Shown here piece after piece: positions 16,171 through 24,385 of a DNA stretch of 64,000 bases. The stretch spans positions 124,001 to 188,000 of the forward strand of contig NZ_FNJN01000005.1 in NCBI RefSeq assembly GCF_900104345.1. Reading direction: 5' to 3'. The translations under genes and the position numbers were made by a program. The stretch's first letter is position 1. Each line of letters starts with the position of its first letter. The stretch is from Microbacterium testaceum StLB037. GTDB taxonomy: Bacteria > Actinomycetota > Actinomycetes > Actinomycetales > Microbacteriaceae. The notes under the pieces are model-generated. The model did not search any database, had not been told where the DNA came from, and saw only the letters and a program-made list of their open reading frames with translations.

Positions 16171-17444
16171 CCGCTGACGCGACGCCCGCCACCCTCACCG
16201 CCTACGCCGAACCCACCCGCCCCGTTCGCGCGGGCTGGATCGCGGCCTTCGCCGGGGTGTGGCTCGGACTGTGGATGGCGCAGCTCGTCCCGGTGCAGGT
16301 GCTGCTGCCCCTGCAGATCGCCGCGCAGCACGCCTCGGACGACTGGCTCGTCTCGCTCGTCACCTACGGCCTGGTCAGCGCCGTGGCGGGGACGTTCGTG
16401 GTCATCGCCTACCCGATCGTCGGTGCGCTGAGCGACCGGACCCGGTCGCGGTTCGGACGCCGTCGCCCCTGGATCCTCGGCGGTGTCGTGCTCGCGGCCG
16501 TCGGTCTCGCGCTGCTCGGCGTCCAGACCGAGTCGCTCGGCACGGTGACAATGTGGACCGCGGTGATGATGGGCTTCTGCATGGCCTCCGCCGCCCTCAC
16601 CGCCGTCATGGCCGACCGCGTGCCCGCGGGGCAGCGGGGGCTCGTGTCGGGCTGGATCTCGGCACCGAACGCGATCGGCATCCTGCTGGGGATCGTGCTG
16701 GTCACCGCGGTGTTCACCACGACGGCGTCCGGCTACCTCGCGCTGGCCGTGTGCTGCGTCGGCCTGGCCGTGCCGTTCCTGCTCGTTCTGCGCGACGTTC
16801 CGCTGACGGCATCCGAGGCGGCGCTGCTGGGCCCGCTCACCGTCCGCACGATCCTCTCTTCGATCTGGGTCGACCCCCGGCGTCACCCCGACTTCGCGTG
16901 GACCGTCGCGAGCCGCGTGCTCATCAACCTCGGCAACGCGATCGCCACGACGATGCTGCTGTACTTCTTCACCTTCGCGCTGAGGGTGGCCGACCCGACC
17001 GGCTTCCTCGTCTTCACGACGGTGATCTACATGGTCGTGACGATCGTGGCATCCGTCGCCCTCGGAAAGCTCAGCGACGTGGTTCAGCGCCGTCGCGTGT
17101 TCGTGCTCGCCTCGGGGGTCGCTCAAGCCGTCTCGGCCCTGCTGCTGGCCGTCGCCCCGGCCGAGTCGACCGCGGTGATCGGCGCCGTGCTGCTCGGGCT
17201 CGGTCAGGGGTGCTTCTTCGCCGTCGACCAGGCCCTGGCCACGCAGGTGCTGCCCTCGGCCGAGACGCGCGGCAAGGACGTCGGGATCATGAACATCGCC
17301 CTCGCCGGCCCGCAGGCGTTCGGTCCCCTGCTCGGGGCGGGCGCCGTGGTGCTGTTCGGCGGGTTCTCGGGGCTGTTCCTCGCGAGCGGACTGGCGGGCC
17401 TGCTCGGCTCGGTCATCATCATGCGGGTGCGTTCGGTGCGGTGA
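16167..17444 (+). CDS. MFS transporter (sugar-transporter-like)
   Basis: The protein is 425 residues. The GTG at 16167 overlaps the esterase stop by four bases; a longer in-frame start lies inside the esterase gene and is rejected. Twelve hydrophobic segments can be laid out. The loop 2-3 motif GALSDRTRSRFGRRRPWILGG is close to that of SLC45/GPH-type sucrose transporters, and the matching second-half motif is LGKLSDVVQRRR. It is a proton- or cation-coupled importer of a small carbohydrate-like solute in the cytoplasmic membrane. Coupling with an esterase suggests an acylated or esterified substrate. Confidence 0.93.
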   Translation: MTADATPATLTAYAEPTRPVRAGWIAAFAGVWLGLWMAQLVPVQVLLPLQIAAQHASDDWLVSLVTYGLVSAVAGTFVVIAYPIVGALSDRTRSRFGRRRPWILGGVVLAAVGLALLGVQTESLGTVTMWTAVMMGFCMASAALTAVMADRVPAGQRGLVSGWISAPNAIGILLGIVLVTAVFTTTASGYLALAVCCVGLAVPFLLVLRDVPLTASEAALLGPLTVRTILSSIWVDPRRHPDFAWTVASRVLINLGNAIATTMLLYFFTFALRVADPTGFLVFTTVIYMVVTIVASVALGKLSDVVQRRRVFVLASGVAQAVSALLLAVAPAESTAVIGAVLLGLGQGCFFAVDQALATQVLPSAETRGKDVGIMNIALAGPQAFGPLLGAGAVVLFGGFSGLFLASGLAGLLGSVIIMRVRSVR

Positions 17445-17451
17445 TCGTCGA

Positions 17452-17477
17452 CGGATGCCGGGAGCCCGCGGCATCCG
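17452..17477. terminator. Hairpin between convergent MFS and aldehyde dehydrogenase genes
   Basis: A 9-bp perfect stem (CGGATGCCG 17452-17460, CGGCATCCG 17469-17477) with an 8-base loop lies 8 bases after the MFS stop and 13 bases before the stop of the converging dehydrogenase. It probably ends transcription from both sides. The stem is made of the over-represented GGATGCC word. Confidence 0.6.
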
Positions 17478-17489
17478 CGCCGTTCCGGC

Positions 17490-18956
17490 TCAGCCGTAGA
17501 GCAGCCGGATGATGCGCTCGACGAGACGGTCGACCTTCGCGGTGCGGCGCATCGTGGTCAACGTCAGCAGCGGGAAGCGCTGACGGGTCAGCGCCTTCGG
17601 GTACGCGAACTCACGCAGGCCGTCCGCCCCGTGGATGCGTCCGAACCCGGAATCGCCCACCCCGCCGAAGGGGAGGGCGGGGACCGCGGCGAACGAGATG
17701 ACCGAGTTGATCGCGATCATGCCGCCGCGCAGGCGCAGGGCGAGCTCGCGGCCACGACGCTTCGAGAACACCGAGCCCGACAGTCCGTACCGCACGGCGT
17801 TGGCCTTCTGGACGGCCTCGTCCATGGATGCCACGCGGTTGACGACCAGGGTCGGGCCGAAGGTCTCTTCGCGCACGGCGTCCGCCTCCTCGTCGACGTC
17901 GGTGAGGAGGATGGGTTGCAGGGTGGTCCCGGGAGCCGGAGCCGATCCGACGCGCGCCGTCGCGCCCCGCGCGAGCGCGTCCGCGACGTGCGCCCGGACC
18001 ACGTCGGCCTGGCGCGGCATGGTGAGCGGACCGAGCGTCGCGGCGTCGTCGGCGCTGGCGCGAAGCTCGCGCGTGCGCTCGGCGACGGCCTCGACGAAGC
18101 GGTCGTAGATCTTCGCGTGCGCGTAGACGCGTTCGATGCCGATGCAGGTCTGACCCGCGTTCGAGTACGCGCCCCAGACGGCCGCCTCGGCCGCGGCCGC
18201 GAGATCGGCGTCCTCGTCGACGAGGAGGGCGTCTTTGCCGCCCGCCTCGATCACGACCGGGGTGAGGCTCTCGGCGCACGCGGCCATGACGGCCTTGCCC
18301 GTCGCAGTGGACCCGGTGAAGGCCACCTTGTCGACACCCGAGCGGCAGAGGGCGGCGCCGGTGGGCCCGAGACCGGTCACCACGGCGAAGACATCGGCCG
18401 ACCCGCCCGCACGCACGAACGAGCGCTGCAGCCACACGCCCACGCCGGGGGTGTACTCGCTGGGCTTGAACACCACGGCGTTGCCCGCGGCGAGCGCGTA
18501 CGCGATCGAGCCCATGGGCGTGAAGACCGGGTAGTTCCACGGGCCGATGACCCCGACCACGCCGTACGGGGTGTAGCCGACACTCGCCGACTGGTTGAGC
18601 ATCAGCACCCCCGCGCCCACGCGACGCCGACGCAGGACCGGGCGCGCGTGGGTCGCCGCCCAGGCCAGGTGGTCGAGGGCGAGCATGATCTCGAGCCGGG
18701 CGTCGCCACGGGGCTTGCCGGTCTCGGCGCGCACCACGGCGATGAGGTCGTCGAGGTGCGCCACGATGTCGCGCCGCCAGGCCTGCAGCGCGCGCCGGCG
18801 CCCCTCGAAGCCGAGGGACCGCCACTCGCGCGCCGCGCGCCGCGCGCGGTCCACCGCCGACACCACCTCGGCGGGGCCCCGCACCGGGAAGGTGTCGACG
18901 ACGCGCCCATCGAGAGGGCTCAGCGAGTCGAAGGTGTCGGTGGTCACGGCATCCAT
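17490..18956 (-). CDS. NAD(P)-dependent aldehyde dehydrogenase (succinate-semialdehyde dehydrogenase-like)
   Basis: The protein is 488 residues with the full aldehyde dehydrogenase fold: GVVGVIGPWNYPVFTP, FKPSEYTP, FTGSTATGK (cofactor loop), VIEAGGKDALLV (general-base Glu), NAGQTCIG (catalytic Cys) and EETFGPTLVV. The closest pattern I know is actinobacterial succinate-semialdehyde dehydrogenase, but related enzymes oxidise glycolaldehyde or lactaldehyde. As the last gene of a kinase-aldolase-dehydrogenase operon it would logically oxidise the aldehyde released by the aldolase. It starts one base after the aldolase stop codon, so translation is probably coupled. Its C-terminus is a basic amphipathic tail. 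Confidence 0.94.
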   Translation of the reverse strand: MDAVTTDTFDSLSPLDGRVVDTFPVRGPAEVVSAVDRARRAAREWRSLGFEGRRRALQAWRRDIVAHLDDLIAVVRAETGKPRGDARLEIMLALDHLAWAATHARPVLRRRRVGAGVLMLNQSASVGYTPYGVVGVIGPWNYPVFTPMGSIAYALAAGNAVVFKPSEYTPGVGVWLQRSFVRAGGSADVFAVVTGLGPTGAALCRSGVDKVAFTGSTATGKAVMAACAESLTPVVIEAGGKDALLVDEDADLAAAAEAAVWGAYSNAGQTCIGIERVYAHAKIYDRFVEAVAERTRELRASADDAATLGPLTMPRQADVVRAHVADALARGATARVGSAPAPGTTLQPILLTDVDEEADAVREETFGPTLVVNRVASMDEAVQKANAVRYGLSGSVFSKRRGRELALRLRGGMIAINSVISFAAVPALPFGGVGDSGFGRIHGADGLREFAYPKALTRQRFPLLTLTTMRRTAKVDRLVERIIRLLYG

Positions 18957-18957
18957 G

Positions 18958-19605
18958 TCACGCTCCGTGCTTGTGTCCGTACCCGGTCGAGACCGCGGCG
19001 GTGAGCACCGCGGCCTGCTGCTCGGGGCTGAGTTCGGCGGGCACCGCCACCGCTCGCGCGCGCAGGTAGATGTCGCACGCCCACTCGAGCAGGGCGGTGT
19101 TCGTCACCGCGTCGGCGAGGTCCCGGCCCGTGGTGACGGCGCCGTGGTGGGCGAGGATCGCGGCGTTCGCTGCGGCGAGGGCGTCGCCCGTGTCCGCGGC
19201 GAGTTGGGCCGAGCCGAAGACCGAGAAGGGCACCACGTCGATCTCGCCTCCGAGGGCGAGCTGTTGGTAGTGCACGCAGGGCAGTCGGTCCGAGACGAGT
19301 GAGAGGGCGATCGCCGCGGGGGCGTGCGTGTGCACGACGGCCCCGACGGCCTCGTCGGCGTAGGCCGCGCGGTGCAGGTCGAGCTCGGAGCTCGGGGCGA
19401 GCGCCCCCTCGACGACTCTCTTCTCGCCGTCGACGATCACGACGTCGTCGGCGACCGCCTCGGCGAAGACCACTCCGGTCGCCGTGATCGCGATGCCCCC
19501 GTCCACGCGCACGCTGACGTTGCCCGCTGTCCCCATGACCAGGCCCTGCGCGGCGAGAGCACGGCAGGCGTCCGCCACGGCTTCTCGCACACCGCTCGCG
19601 ATCAC
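18958..19605 (-). CDS. Class II aldolase/adducin family protein (fuculose-phosphate aldolase-like)
   Basis: The protein is 215 residues; the GTG at 19605 overlaps the stop of the kinase gene by four bases (GTGA). Signature elements are GTAGNVSVR, PSSELDLH (catalytic acid), VVHTHAPAAIA (two zinc-binding histidines) and AILAHHGAV with the third histidine. The family cleaves sugar 1-phosphates to dihydroxyacetone phosphate plus an aldehyde (L-lactaldehyde for fuculose-1-phosphate), using zinc. The neighbours fit: a PfkB kinase first makes a sugar phosphate, this enzyme splits it, and the dehydrogenase oxidises the aldehyde. The exact sugar is unknown. Confidence 0.92.
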   Translation of the reverse strand: MIASGVREAVADACRALAAQGLVMGTAGNVSVRVDGGIAITATGVVFAEAVADDVVIVDGEKRVVEGALAPSSELDLHRAAYADEAVGAVVHTHAPAAIALSLVSDRLPCVHYQQLALGGEIDVVPFSVFGSAQLAADTGDALAAANAAILAHHGAVTTGRDLADAVTNTALLEWACDIYLRARAVAVPAELSPEQQAAVLTAAVSTGYGHKHGA

Positions 19606-20531
19606 AGCACTCCCGCCGAGAGCAGAGCGTCGATGGATGCCGCGTCGTACGCGCCGTGATCGGTACCCACGCCGGCGACGACCTGTGCGGCGGTGGCCGA
19701 TCCGAAGCGCGCGGCGTCGCGCGAGGACCACCCGCGGAGTTTGGCGAAGACGAAGCCGGCCGAGAAGGCGTCTCCGCCGCCGCTGGTGTCGACCGGTTCC
19801 GCGGGCACGATGGGGACGAACTCGAGGTCGCCGCCGTCGACCACCACGATGTCGTCGCCGCCGTTGGTGCACGCGACGACCGCTGCTCCCGCCGCGTGCA
19901 GGGCGCGGGCGGCGGCGGGCAGGTCGTCGGCGCCGGTCCAGCCGATGGCCTGCTCGGCGTTGGGGAGCACGTAGTCGGTGTGCGCGAGCAGGGGCTTGAT
20001 GAGCGCGTAGAACGCGGGGTCGCCGCCGATGAGGAAGTCGAGCGACGTCGTCGCTCCGTGCCGACGGGCGTACTCCAGGATCTCGATGACGTTCTCGGGA
20101 CCGAGCAGCTCGGGCGCTCCGACGTGGACGTGGTCGGCGGCGGCGAGCGCGTCCCAGGGCACGACGTCGGCGGCGAGCGCGTTGGCCCCGACCACGTGGA
20201 GCGCCGGTCGCGACCCGTCGGAGCGGATGGGGAGGACGGATGCCGAGGTCGGCAGTTCGTCGGTGCGCAGGTTCGACACGTCGATGCCGGCGTCGCCGAG
20301 CAGGCCGACCAGCACGCGTCCGGCGACGTCGTCGCCCACGGCCCCGCTCGTGACCACGCGCGCGCCGAGCTTGTTGAGCACGAGCGCGGTGCCGCCGGCG
20401 GGTCCCGCTGCGGACATCACGATCTCGTCGACAAGGAGCGAGCCCTGTCCCTCGGGGATCTCATCGACGGGCTGGACGATCGTATCGAGCACGTGGGCTC
20501 CGAGCGTGACGATCGAGGGGGCGGCGTTCAT
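19602..20531 (-). CDS. PfkB family carbohydrate kinase
   Basis: The protein is 309 residues. The ATG at 20531 has GGAGG 7 bases upstream and is preferred over a longer frame starting at 20618. The N-terminal substrate part has GPAGGTALVLNKLGARV, and the C-terminal PfkB signature DTSGGGDAFSAGF holds the catalytic Asp and anion hole. It phosphorylates a sugar or sugar-like substrate with ATP in the cytoplasm. It is the first gene of the kinase-aldolase-dehydrogenase operon. The promoter region has TTGTCG, 18 bases, then TACAAA, overlapping the dyad at 20579-20600, so repression by an operator-bound protein is likely. Confidence 0.94.
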   Translation of the reverse strand: MNAAPSIVTLGAHVLDTIVQPVDEIPEGQGSLLVDEIVMSAAGPAGGTALVLNKLGARVVTSGAVGDDVAGRVLVGLLGDAGIDVSNLRTDELPTSASVLPIRSDGSRPALHVVGANALAADVVPWDALAAADHVHVGAPELLGPENVIEILEYARRHGATTSLDFLIGGDPAFYALIKPLLAHTDYVLPNAEQAIGWTGADDLPAAARALHAAGAAVVACTNGGDDIVVVDGGDLEFVPIVPAEPVDTSGGGDAFSAGFVFAKLRGWSSRDAARFGSATAAQVVAGVGTDHGAYDAASIDALLSAGVL

Positions 20532-20578
20532 CGTCGAACCTCCGGGTCGGGTGACCGGCGCGGCGAACCCACGACGGT

Positions 20579-20600
20579 AAGTGGCACATTTGTACCACTT
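20579..20600. promoter_or_regulatory. Dyad operator/promoter of the PfkB-aldolase-dehydrogenase operon
   Basis: AAGTGG...CCACTT flank a central ACATTTGT, giving a near-perfect 22-base inverted repeat with one mismatched pair. On the minus strand it contains GTAC-N3-TGTGCC, shared with two boxes upstream of the esterase-MFS operon. It overlaps the presumed -10 (TACAAA) of the minus-strand promoter. Confidence 0.62.
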
Positions 20601-20621
20601 TCTCGCCGGGTTCGACAAGCG

Positions 20622-20993
20622 TCAGCGCGAAGCCCGCCCACCACGCCCGAGCAGCACGCCACCCCAGGCCGCCGCCGTCCCGACGACGACCGTCGCCACC
20701 CCCCACCAGAGCAGGCCGAGGTCGGCCGACTCGACGGCGAGGGAACTGTAGGTGGTGAACCCGCCCAGGATGCCGGTGCCGATGAACAGCTGCACGCGCT
20801 GCGCACGCGAGGACTCCGGCATCCGCGCTCTCCAGCCGTACAGGATGCCGATCGCGAACGCCCCGACGACGTTGATCAGCGGCACGAGGGCCGGGCCCAG
20901 GTCTTCGCCGAGCGCCAGGGTGAGCCCGGCGCGCACGGCCGTACCGATCGCGCCGCCGACGGCGACGAGGCCCACATCCCGCCACATGCTCAC
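20622..20993 (-). CDS. crcB: CrcB/Fluc fluoride channel protein (second copy)
   Basis: The protein is 123 residues from a GTG at 20993 (an ATG at 20987 is an alternative). Four hydrophobic segments carry the signatures GGAIGTAVRAG, INVVGAFAIG (pore Asn) and GILGGFTTYSSLAVE. It exports fluoride as a small dual-topology channel. It differs clearly from the copy at 11612, for example FTTYSS here against YTTFSA there, so this is not a recent duplication. The separation of the two genes could reflect a formerly tandem pair. No riboswitch is visible. The membrane-protein gene 40 bases upstream on the same strand may be co-transcribed. Confidence 0.91.
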   Translation of the reverse strand: MSMWRDVGLVAVGGAIGTAVRAGLTLALGEDLGPALVPLINVVGAFAIGILYGWRARMPESSRAQRVQLFIGTGILGGFTTYSSLAVESADLGLLWWGVATVVVGTAAAWGGVLLGRGGRASR

Positions 20994-21033
20994 CGCGCCA
21001 CTTTACGCCCGCGGCCCCTGCGACTCGGCGAGG

Positions 21034-22089
21034 TCACGCGCGGTCGACCCACCCCTGCGGGACCCTCGCCTCGAGCCAGGCGACGAGATCGGGGAAGTCG
21101 TCGTACACACTCATCACCGTGAACAGCGTGCGGCCCCGCGCGTCCGCGCCCCGGAGCCGTCCGCCCGACAACCACGAGAGCGACACGATCTCGGATGCCG
21201 CGACCACCCGTGACCGACGGAGCCCCGGGCGGACGACCAGGTGATCGTCGAAGCCGACGATGCGCGCGCGCCCGACCGAGAGCGCCCAGACGAAGATGAC
21301 CGCACCGAGAACGCCGAGGGTGCTCAGCCACACGGTGACGCCGACCGCGGCGAGCGGGCCGCCCTCGACGACCTCCCCAACCGCGAGGACGATGGCGCCC
21401 GCCAGGAAGACCAGACCGGTGCCGCGCGCGATCAGATGCTGCGAGGGGGCGCGTTCGACGACGAAGAGAGGCCGAGGGGCGCCGTCGTCCGCGGGGGGAT
21501 CGCTCTCGGCGGGAAGGGGCTGGGGCGCGAGCGCCGGCCGGTTCTCGATGCGCCGACGGAAGATCAGGTACCCCACCACGGCGAGCACGCCCACGGCTCC
21601 CACGACCGCGAGCCACGCCATGTTCAGCACGAAGGCCGTCGGGATGGACAACAGCGAGTACGTGAAGACCGCCAGGATCGCCGTCTCGCGCTGCCGACGT
21701 CTCTTCCACGTCGCTTTCCAGCCGTTCGGAGCCGCGCTCTTCGACATCGTCCGGGCGGTCGCGAGCAGCTGCGGGTCCGCGGCCGCTCGGGCGACCTCTT
21801 CGTCGGACCACTCGTCGCGCCGCCATCCGCGTGGACGAGCGGATTCATCCATCGCCGCGCGGATCAGATTGCGGAAGGCGTCGTCCTGCCGGAACCCCCG
21901 CCGGAGTGCCCCCCGCGATGCGACCGTCGAGCGGAACAGCTCCTGCGTGCCGGGGACCAGCTCGTACAGCGCGCGAGCCTCGGGCGAGAGAAGCCCGTAC
22001 AGACACGTGGGGGATTCGCCAGGGTCACCGACGCCGGTCTTCCGGAGGGATCCGCGGGACGCGTCCGAGGGCGAGAGGTCGTCCGTCAC
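21034..22089 (-). CDS. Membrane protein of unknown function with PH-like C-terminal part
   Basis: The protein is 351 residues from a GTG at 22089. Residues 1-130 are charged and soluble. Two hydrophobic segments follow at about 138-175, then a Pro-rich linker, then two more segments at about 220-265, and a C-terminal soluble domain of ~85 residues (VGFDDHLVVRPGLRRSRVVAASEIVSL...) reminiscent of bacterial PH/YcxB-like domains. No catalytic motif is visible. I do not recognise the whole protein. It sits upstream of crcB on the same strand and downstream of the ABC operon. Confidence 0.86.
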   Translation of the reverse strand: MTDDLSPSDASRGSLRKTGVGDPGESPTCLYGLLSPEARALYELVPGTQELFRSTVASRGALRRGFRQDDAFRNLIRAAMDESARPRGWRRDEWSDEEVARAAADPQLLATARTMSKSAAPNGWKATWKRRRQRETAILAVFTYSLLSIPTAFVLNMAWLAVVGAVGVLAVVGYLIFRRRIENRPALAPQPLPAESDPPADDGAPRPLFVVERAPSQHLIARGTGLVFLAGAIVLAVGEVVEGGPLAAVGVTVWLSTLGVLGAVIFVWALSVGRARIVGFDDHLVVRPGLRRSRVVAASEIVSLSWLSGGRLRGADARGRTLFTVMSVYDDFPDLVAWLEARVPQGWVDRA

Positions 22090-22175
22090 GCGTCGATCCT
22101 CTCAGTCCGTCGTCGCGATCGCCCGCGCTCCCGGCCGCCTTGACAGACCGGGAGCGCGGGCGGAGAGCTCCCGGC

Positions 22176-23522
22176 TCAGCCCGCCGCCGTGTTGTAGGCG
22201 GCGATCTGCGACGCGGCCTTCGTCTCGGCATCCGACATGGTCGAGGTCACGTCGGCACCCTCGGCCACCTGGGTGAACGCCCCGATGACGGTCGATCGCA
22301 GCGAGGGGAAAGCGCCCGTGCGGCAGCCCGCCGCGGCGTTCGACGGCGGCGTGTTCGCGAGCTGGTCGGCCATGGCCTTGACGTTCGGATCGGCGAGCGA
22401 GGCCGCGCCGGTCGCGGTGGAGGCCGCCCCCGTGTTCGACGCGAGGTACCCGGTGGCATTCGCCCACGCCGCCTGCACCTCGGCCGAGTGCAGGAAGCTC
22501 ACGAAGGCGTAGGCCGCGCGCTGCTGCGCGTCGGAGTGGCCGTCACCCGAGATCCAGAGCGCGTTGCCGCCGATGACCACGCCCGCGTCGTCGGACTCGG
22601 CGGTCGAGGGGAAGGCAGCGACCGTCGACGCGGTCTTCTTCGGATCGGCCGTCGTGTAGGCGCCGGTCGAGGTGAGCATGATGCCCACCTTGCCGCTCGC
22701 GAAGGCCGAGACCATCGCGCTGTTGTCGGTGCCGGGGTTGAGCATCGAGCCGTCCTGGAACAGCTTCTGCAGTCGCTCCATGAAGCCCACCTGCGTCGGC
22801 GAGGTGAGCTGCAGTCCGGTGACGCGGTCGGAGCCGCGACCGTTGTCGGGGGTGCAGAAGTCCACCCCGCCCGCGGCCGACATCTGCTCGATCATCCACG
22901 AGTCCGACATGTTCATCGTCAGGCCCGAGGCGCCGGTCGCCGCGTGGATCTTCTCGGCCCACGAGGCCACCTCGGCGAGCGTGCGCGGCGGGGAGTCGGG
23001 ATCCAGCCCCGAGCGCGTCACGAGGTCGCGGTCGAGGTACATGACCGGCTGCGACACGGCGAACGGCATGGCGGCGAGCCCGCCCGCGCCATCGCCGTAG
23101 TAGGCACTGACCGCCGGGGGGAAGCTGTCGAGCGAGAACGAGGTGTCGCTCGCGGTGAAGGTCGAGAGGGGGACGGTCTTCTTCGAGTCGACCATGAAGC
23201 CCGTCGAGATGTCGTTCATCATCAACACGTCGGGCGTCGTGCTCGACTGCACGGCAGCGGTGTACTTCGTCTGGGCGTCGGCGTACGACCCCTGGAACGA
23301 GGACTCGACGGTGATCTCGCCGTCGTGCTCGCTGTTGAACTGCGACACGAGGGCGTCGAGCTCGGTCGCCGCCGGTCCACTCATCTCGTGCCAGAACTGC
23401 AGGGTCACGGGGCCGGAGTCGGCTCCGGAGGAGGATCCGGATGCCGTGCACCCGGCGAGGGCGAGGAGGAGGGCGGCTCCCGCGGCGGTCGCCGCGATCG
23501 TGGTGCGGGGGCGCAGAGACAT
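22176..23522 (-). CDS. ABC transporter extracellular solute-binding lipoprotein (UgpB-like)
   Basis: The protein is 448 residues. The signal peptide ends in a lipobox (LLALAGC), so the protein is lipid-anchored outside the membrane. The mature part has the family 1 pattern: VTLQFWHEMSG, LVSQFNSEHDGEITVE, PDVLMMNDIS and MPFAVSQPVMYLDRDL. UgpB-like binding proteins take glycerol-3-phosphate, glycerophosphodiesters or oligosaccharides. It is the third gene of an operon with two permeases, repressed presumably by LacI at 25346-25363. No ATPase gene is present, as is common in actinobacteria where a shared MsiK-type ATPase serves many importers. The start at 23522 is the ATG giving MSLRPRTTIAATAAG. 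Confidence 0.95.
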   Translation of the reverse strand: MSLRPRTTIAATAAGAALLLALAGCTASGSSSGADSGPVTLQFWHEMSGPAATELDALVSQFNSEHDGEITVESSFQGSYADAQTKYTAAVQSSTTPDVLMMNDISTGFMVDSKKTVPLSTFTASDTSFSLDSFPPAVSAYYGDGAGGLAAMPFAVSQPVMYLDRDLVTRSGLDPDSPPRTLAEVASWAEKIHAATGASGLTMNMSDSWMIEQMSAAGGVDFCTPDNGRGSDRVTGLQLTSPTQVGFMERLQKLFQDGSMLNPGTDNSAMVSAFASGKVGIMLTSTGAYTTADPKKTASTVAAFPSTAESDDAGVVIGGNALWISGDGHSDAQQRAAYAFVSFLHSAEVQAAWANATGYLASNTGAASTATGAASLADPNVKAMADQLANTPPSNAAAGCRTGAFPSLRSTVIGAFTQVAEGADVTSTMSDAETKAASQIAAYNTAAG

Positions 23523-23548
23523 GGGCTCGGGTTTCTTTCTGTCGGGTC

Positions 23549-24385
23549 TTATTTGAGGGCGCCGGCGGTGATCCCGCCGGCGAGGAAGCGCTGGGCGAGC
23601 AGCACGAGGACGAGAACGGGGAGGGTGACCATGGCGGCGCCGGCGAGGACGACGCCGACGTCGGCGGCCTCGGCGCTGGAGAGCTGGGCGATGCCGACCT
23701 GCACCGTGCGGTTCTCGGGCGAGTTGGTCACGAGCAGCGGCCAGAAGAACCCGTTCCATGCGGCGGTCGCGCTGACGAGGGTCACCGAGATGAGCGTCGG
23801 CTGCACGATCGGCAGCAGCATCGACCGGATGAAGCGGACGTGCCCGGCACCGTCCAGGAGCGCGGCGTCGCGCAGCTCCCCCGGGAAGCTGAGGAACGCC
23901 TGCCGGAACAGGAAGATGCTCAGCGCCGAAGCGAGGAAGGGCAGGAACACCGCAGGCAGGGTGTCGATCAGTCGCCACGACGAGATCGTCAGATAGTTGG
24001 CGATGAGGATCGTCTCGCCCGGCACCATCATGCTCGACAGGATCAGCAGGAAGAGGGCGCGCGTGCCGCGCAGCCCGCAGAAGACGAGAGCGTAGGCGGT
24101 GGCGATGCCGATGGCGACCTGGAAGAAGGTCTGCACCAGCGTCACCACGACGCTGTTGAGGAACTGGTGGCCGAGCGGGATGACCTGAGTGGCGCGGATC
24201 ACGTTGTCGAGCGTCAGGTGGATGGGCAGCAGACCTTCGAGACCCTCGTCGAGCCAGGCGGTCGGCGTGAGCGCGCCCTCGAAGATGTAATAGAGCGGGA
24301 AGCACACGACGATCACCGCGATGACGAGCCAGAGGTGGAGCAGGGCGCTTCGCACGCGCGCGCGGGCGGACAGCAACCGCGCCAT
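23549..24385 (-). CDS. Carbohydrate ABC transporter permease (MalG/UgpE type)
   Basis: The protein is 278 residues with six membrane segments and the EAA loop LRDAALLDGAGHVRFIRSMLLP, which docks to the ATPase. The ATG shares one base with the stop of the upstream permease gene (TGATG), so expression is coupled. It forms the translocation pore with the partner permease and delivers the solute captured by the lipoprotein encoded 26 bases downstream. The N-terminus MARLLSARARVRSALLHLW is typical for the family. Confidence 0.95.
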   Translation of the reverse strand: MARLLSARARVRSALLHLWLVIAVIVVCFPLYYIFEGALTPTAWLDEGLEGLLPIHLTLDNVIRATQVIPLGHQFLNSVVVTLVQTFFQVAIGIATAYALVFCGLRGTRALFLLILSSMMVPGETILIANYLTISSWRLIDTLPAVFLPFLASALSIFLFRQAFLSFPGELRDAALLDGAGHVRFIRSMLLPIVQPTLISVTLVSATAAWNGFFWPLLVTNSPENRTVQVGIAQLSSAEAADVGVVLAGAAMVTLPVLVLVLLAQRFLAGGITAGALK

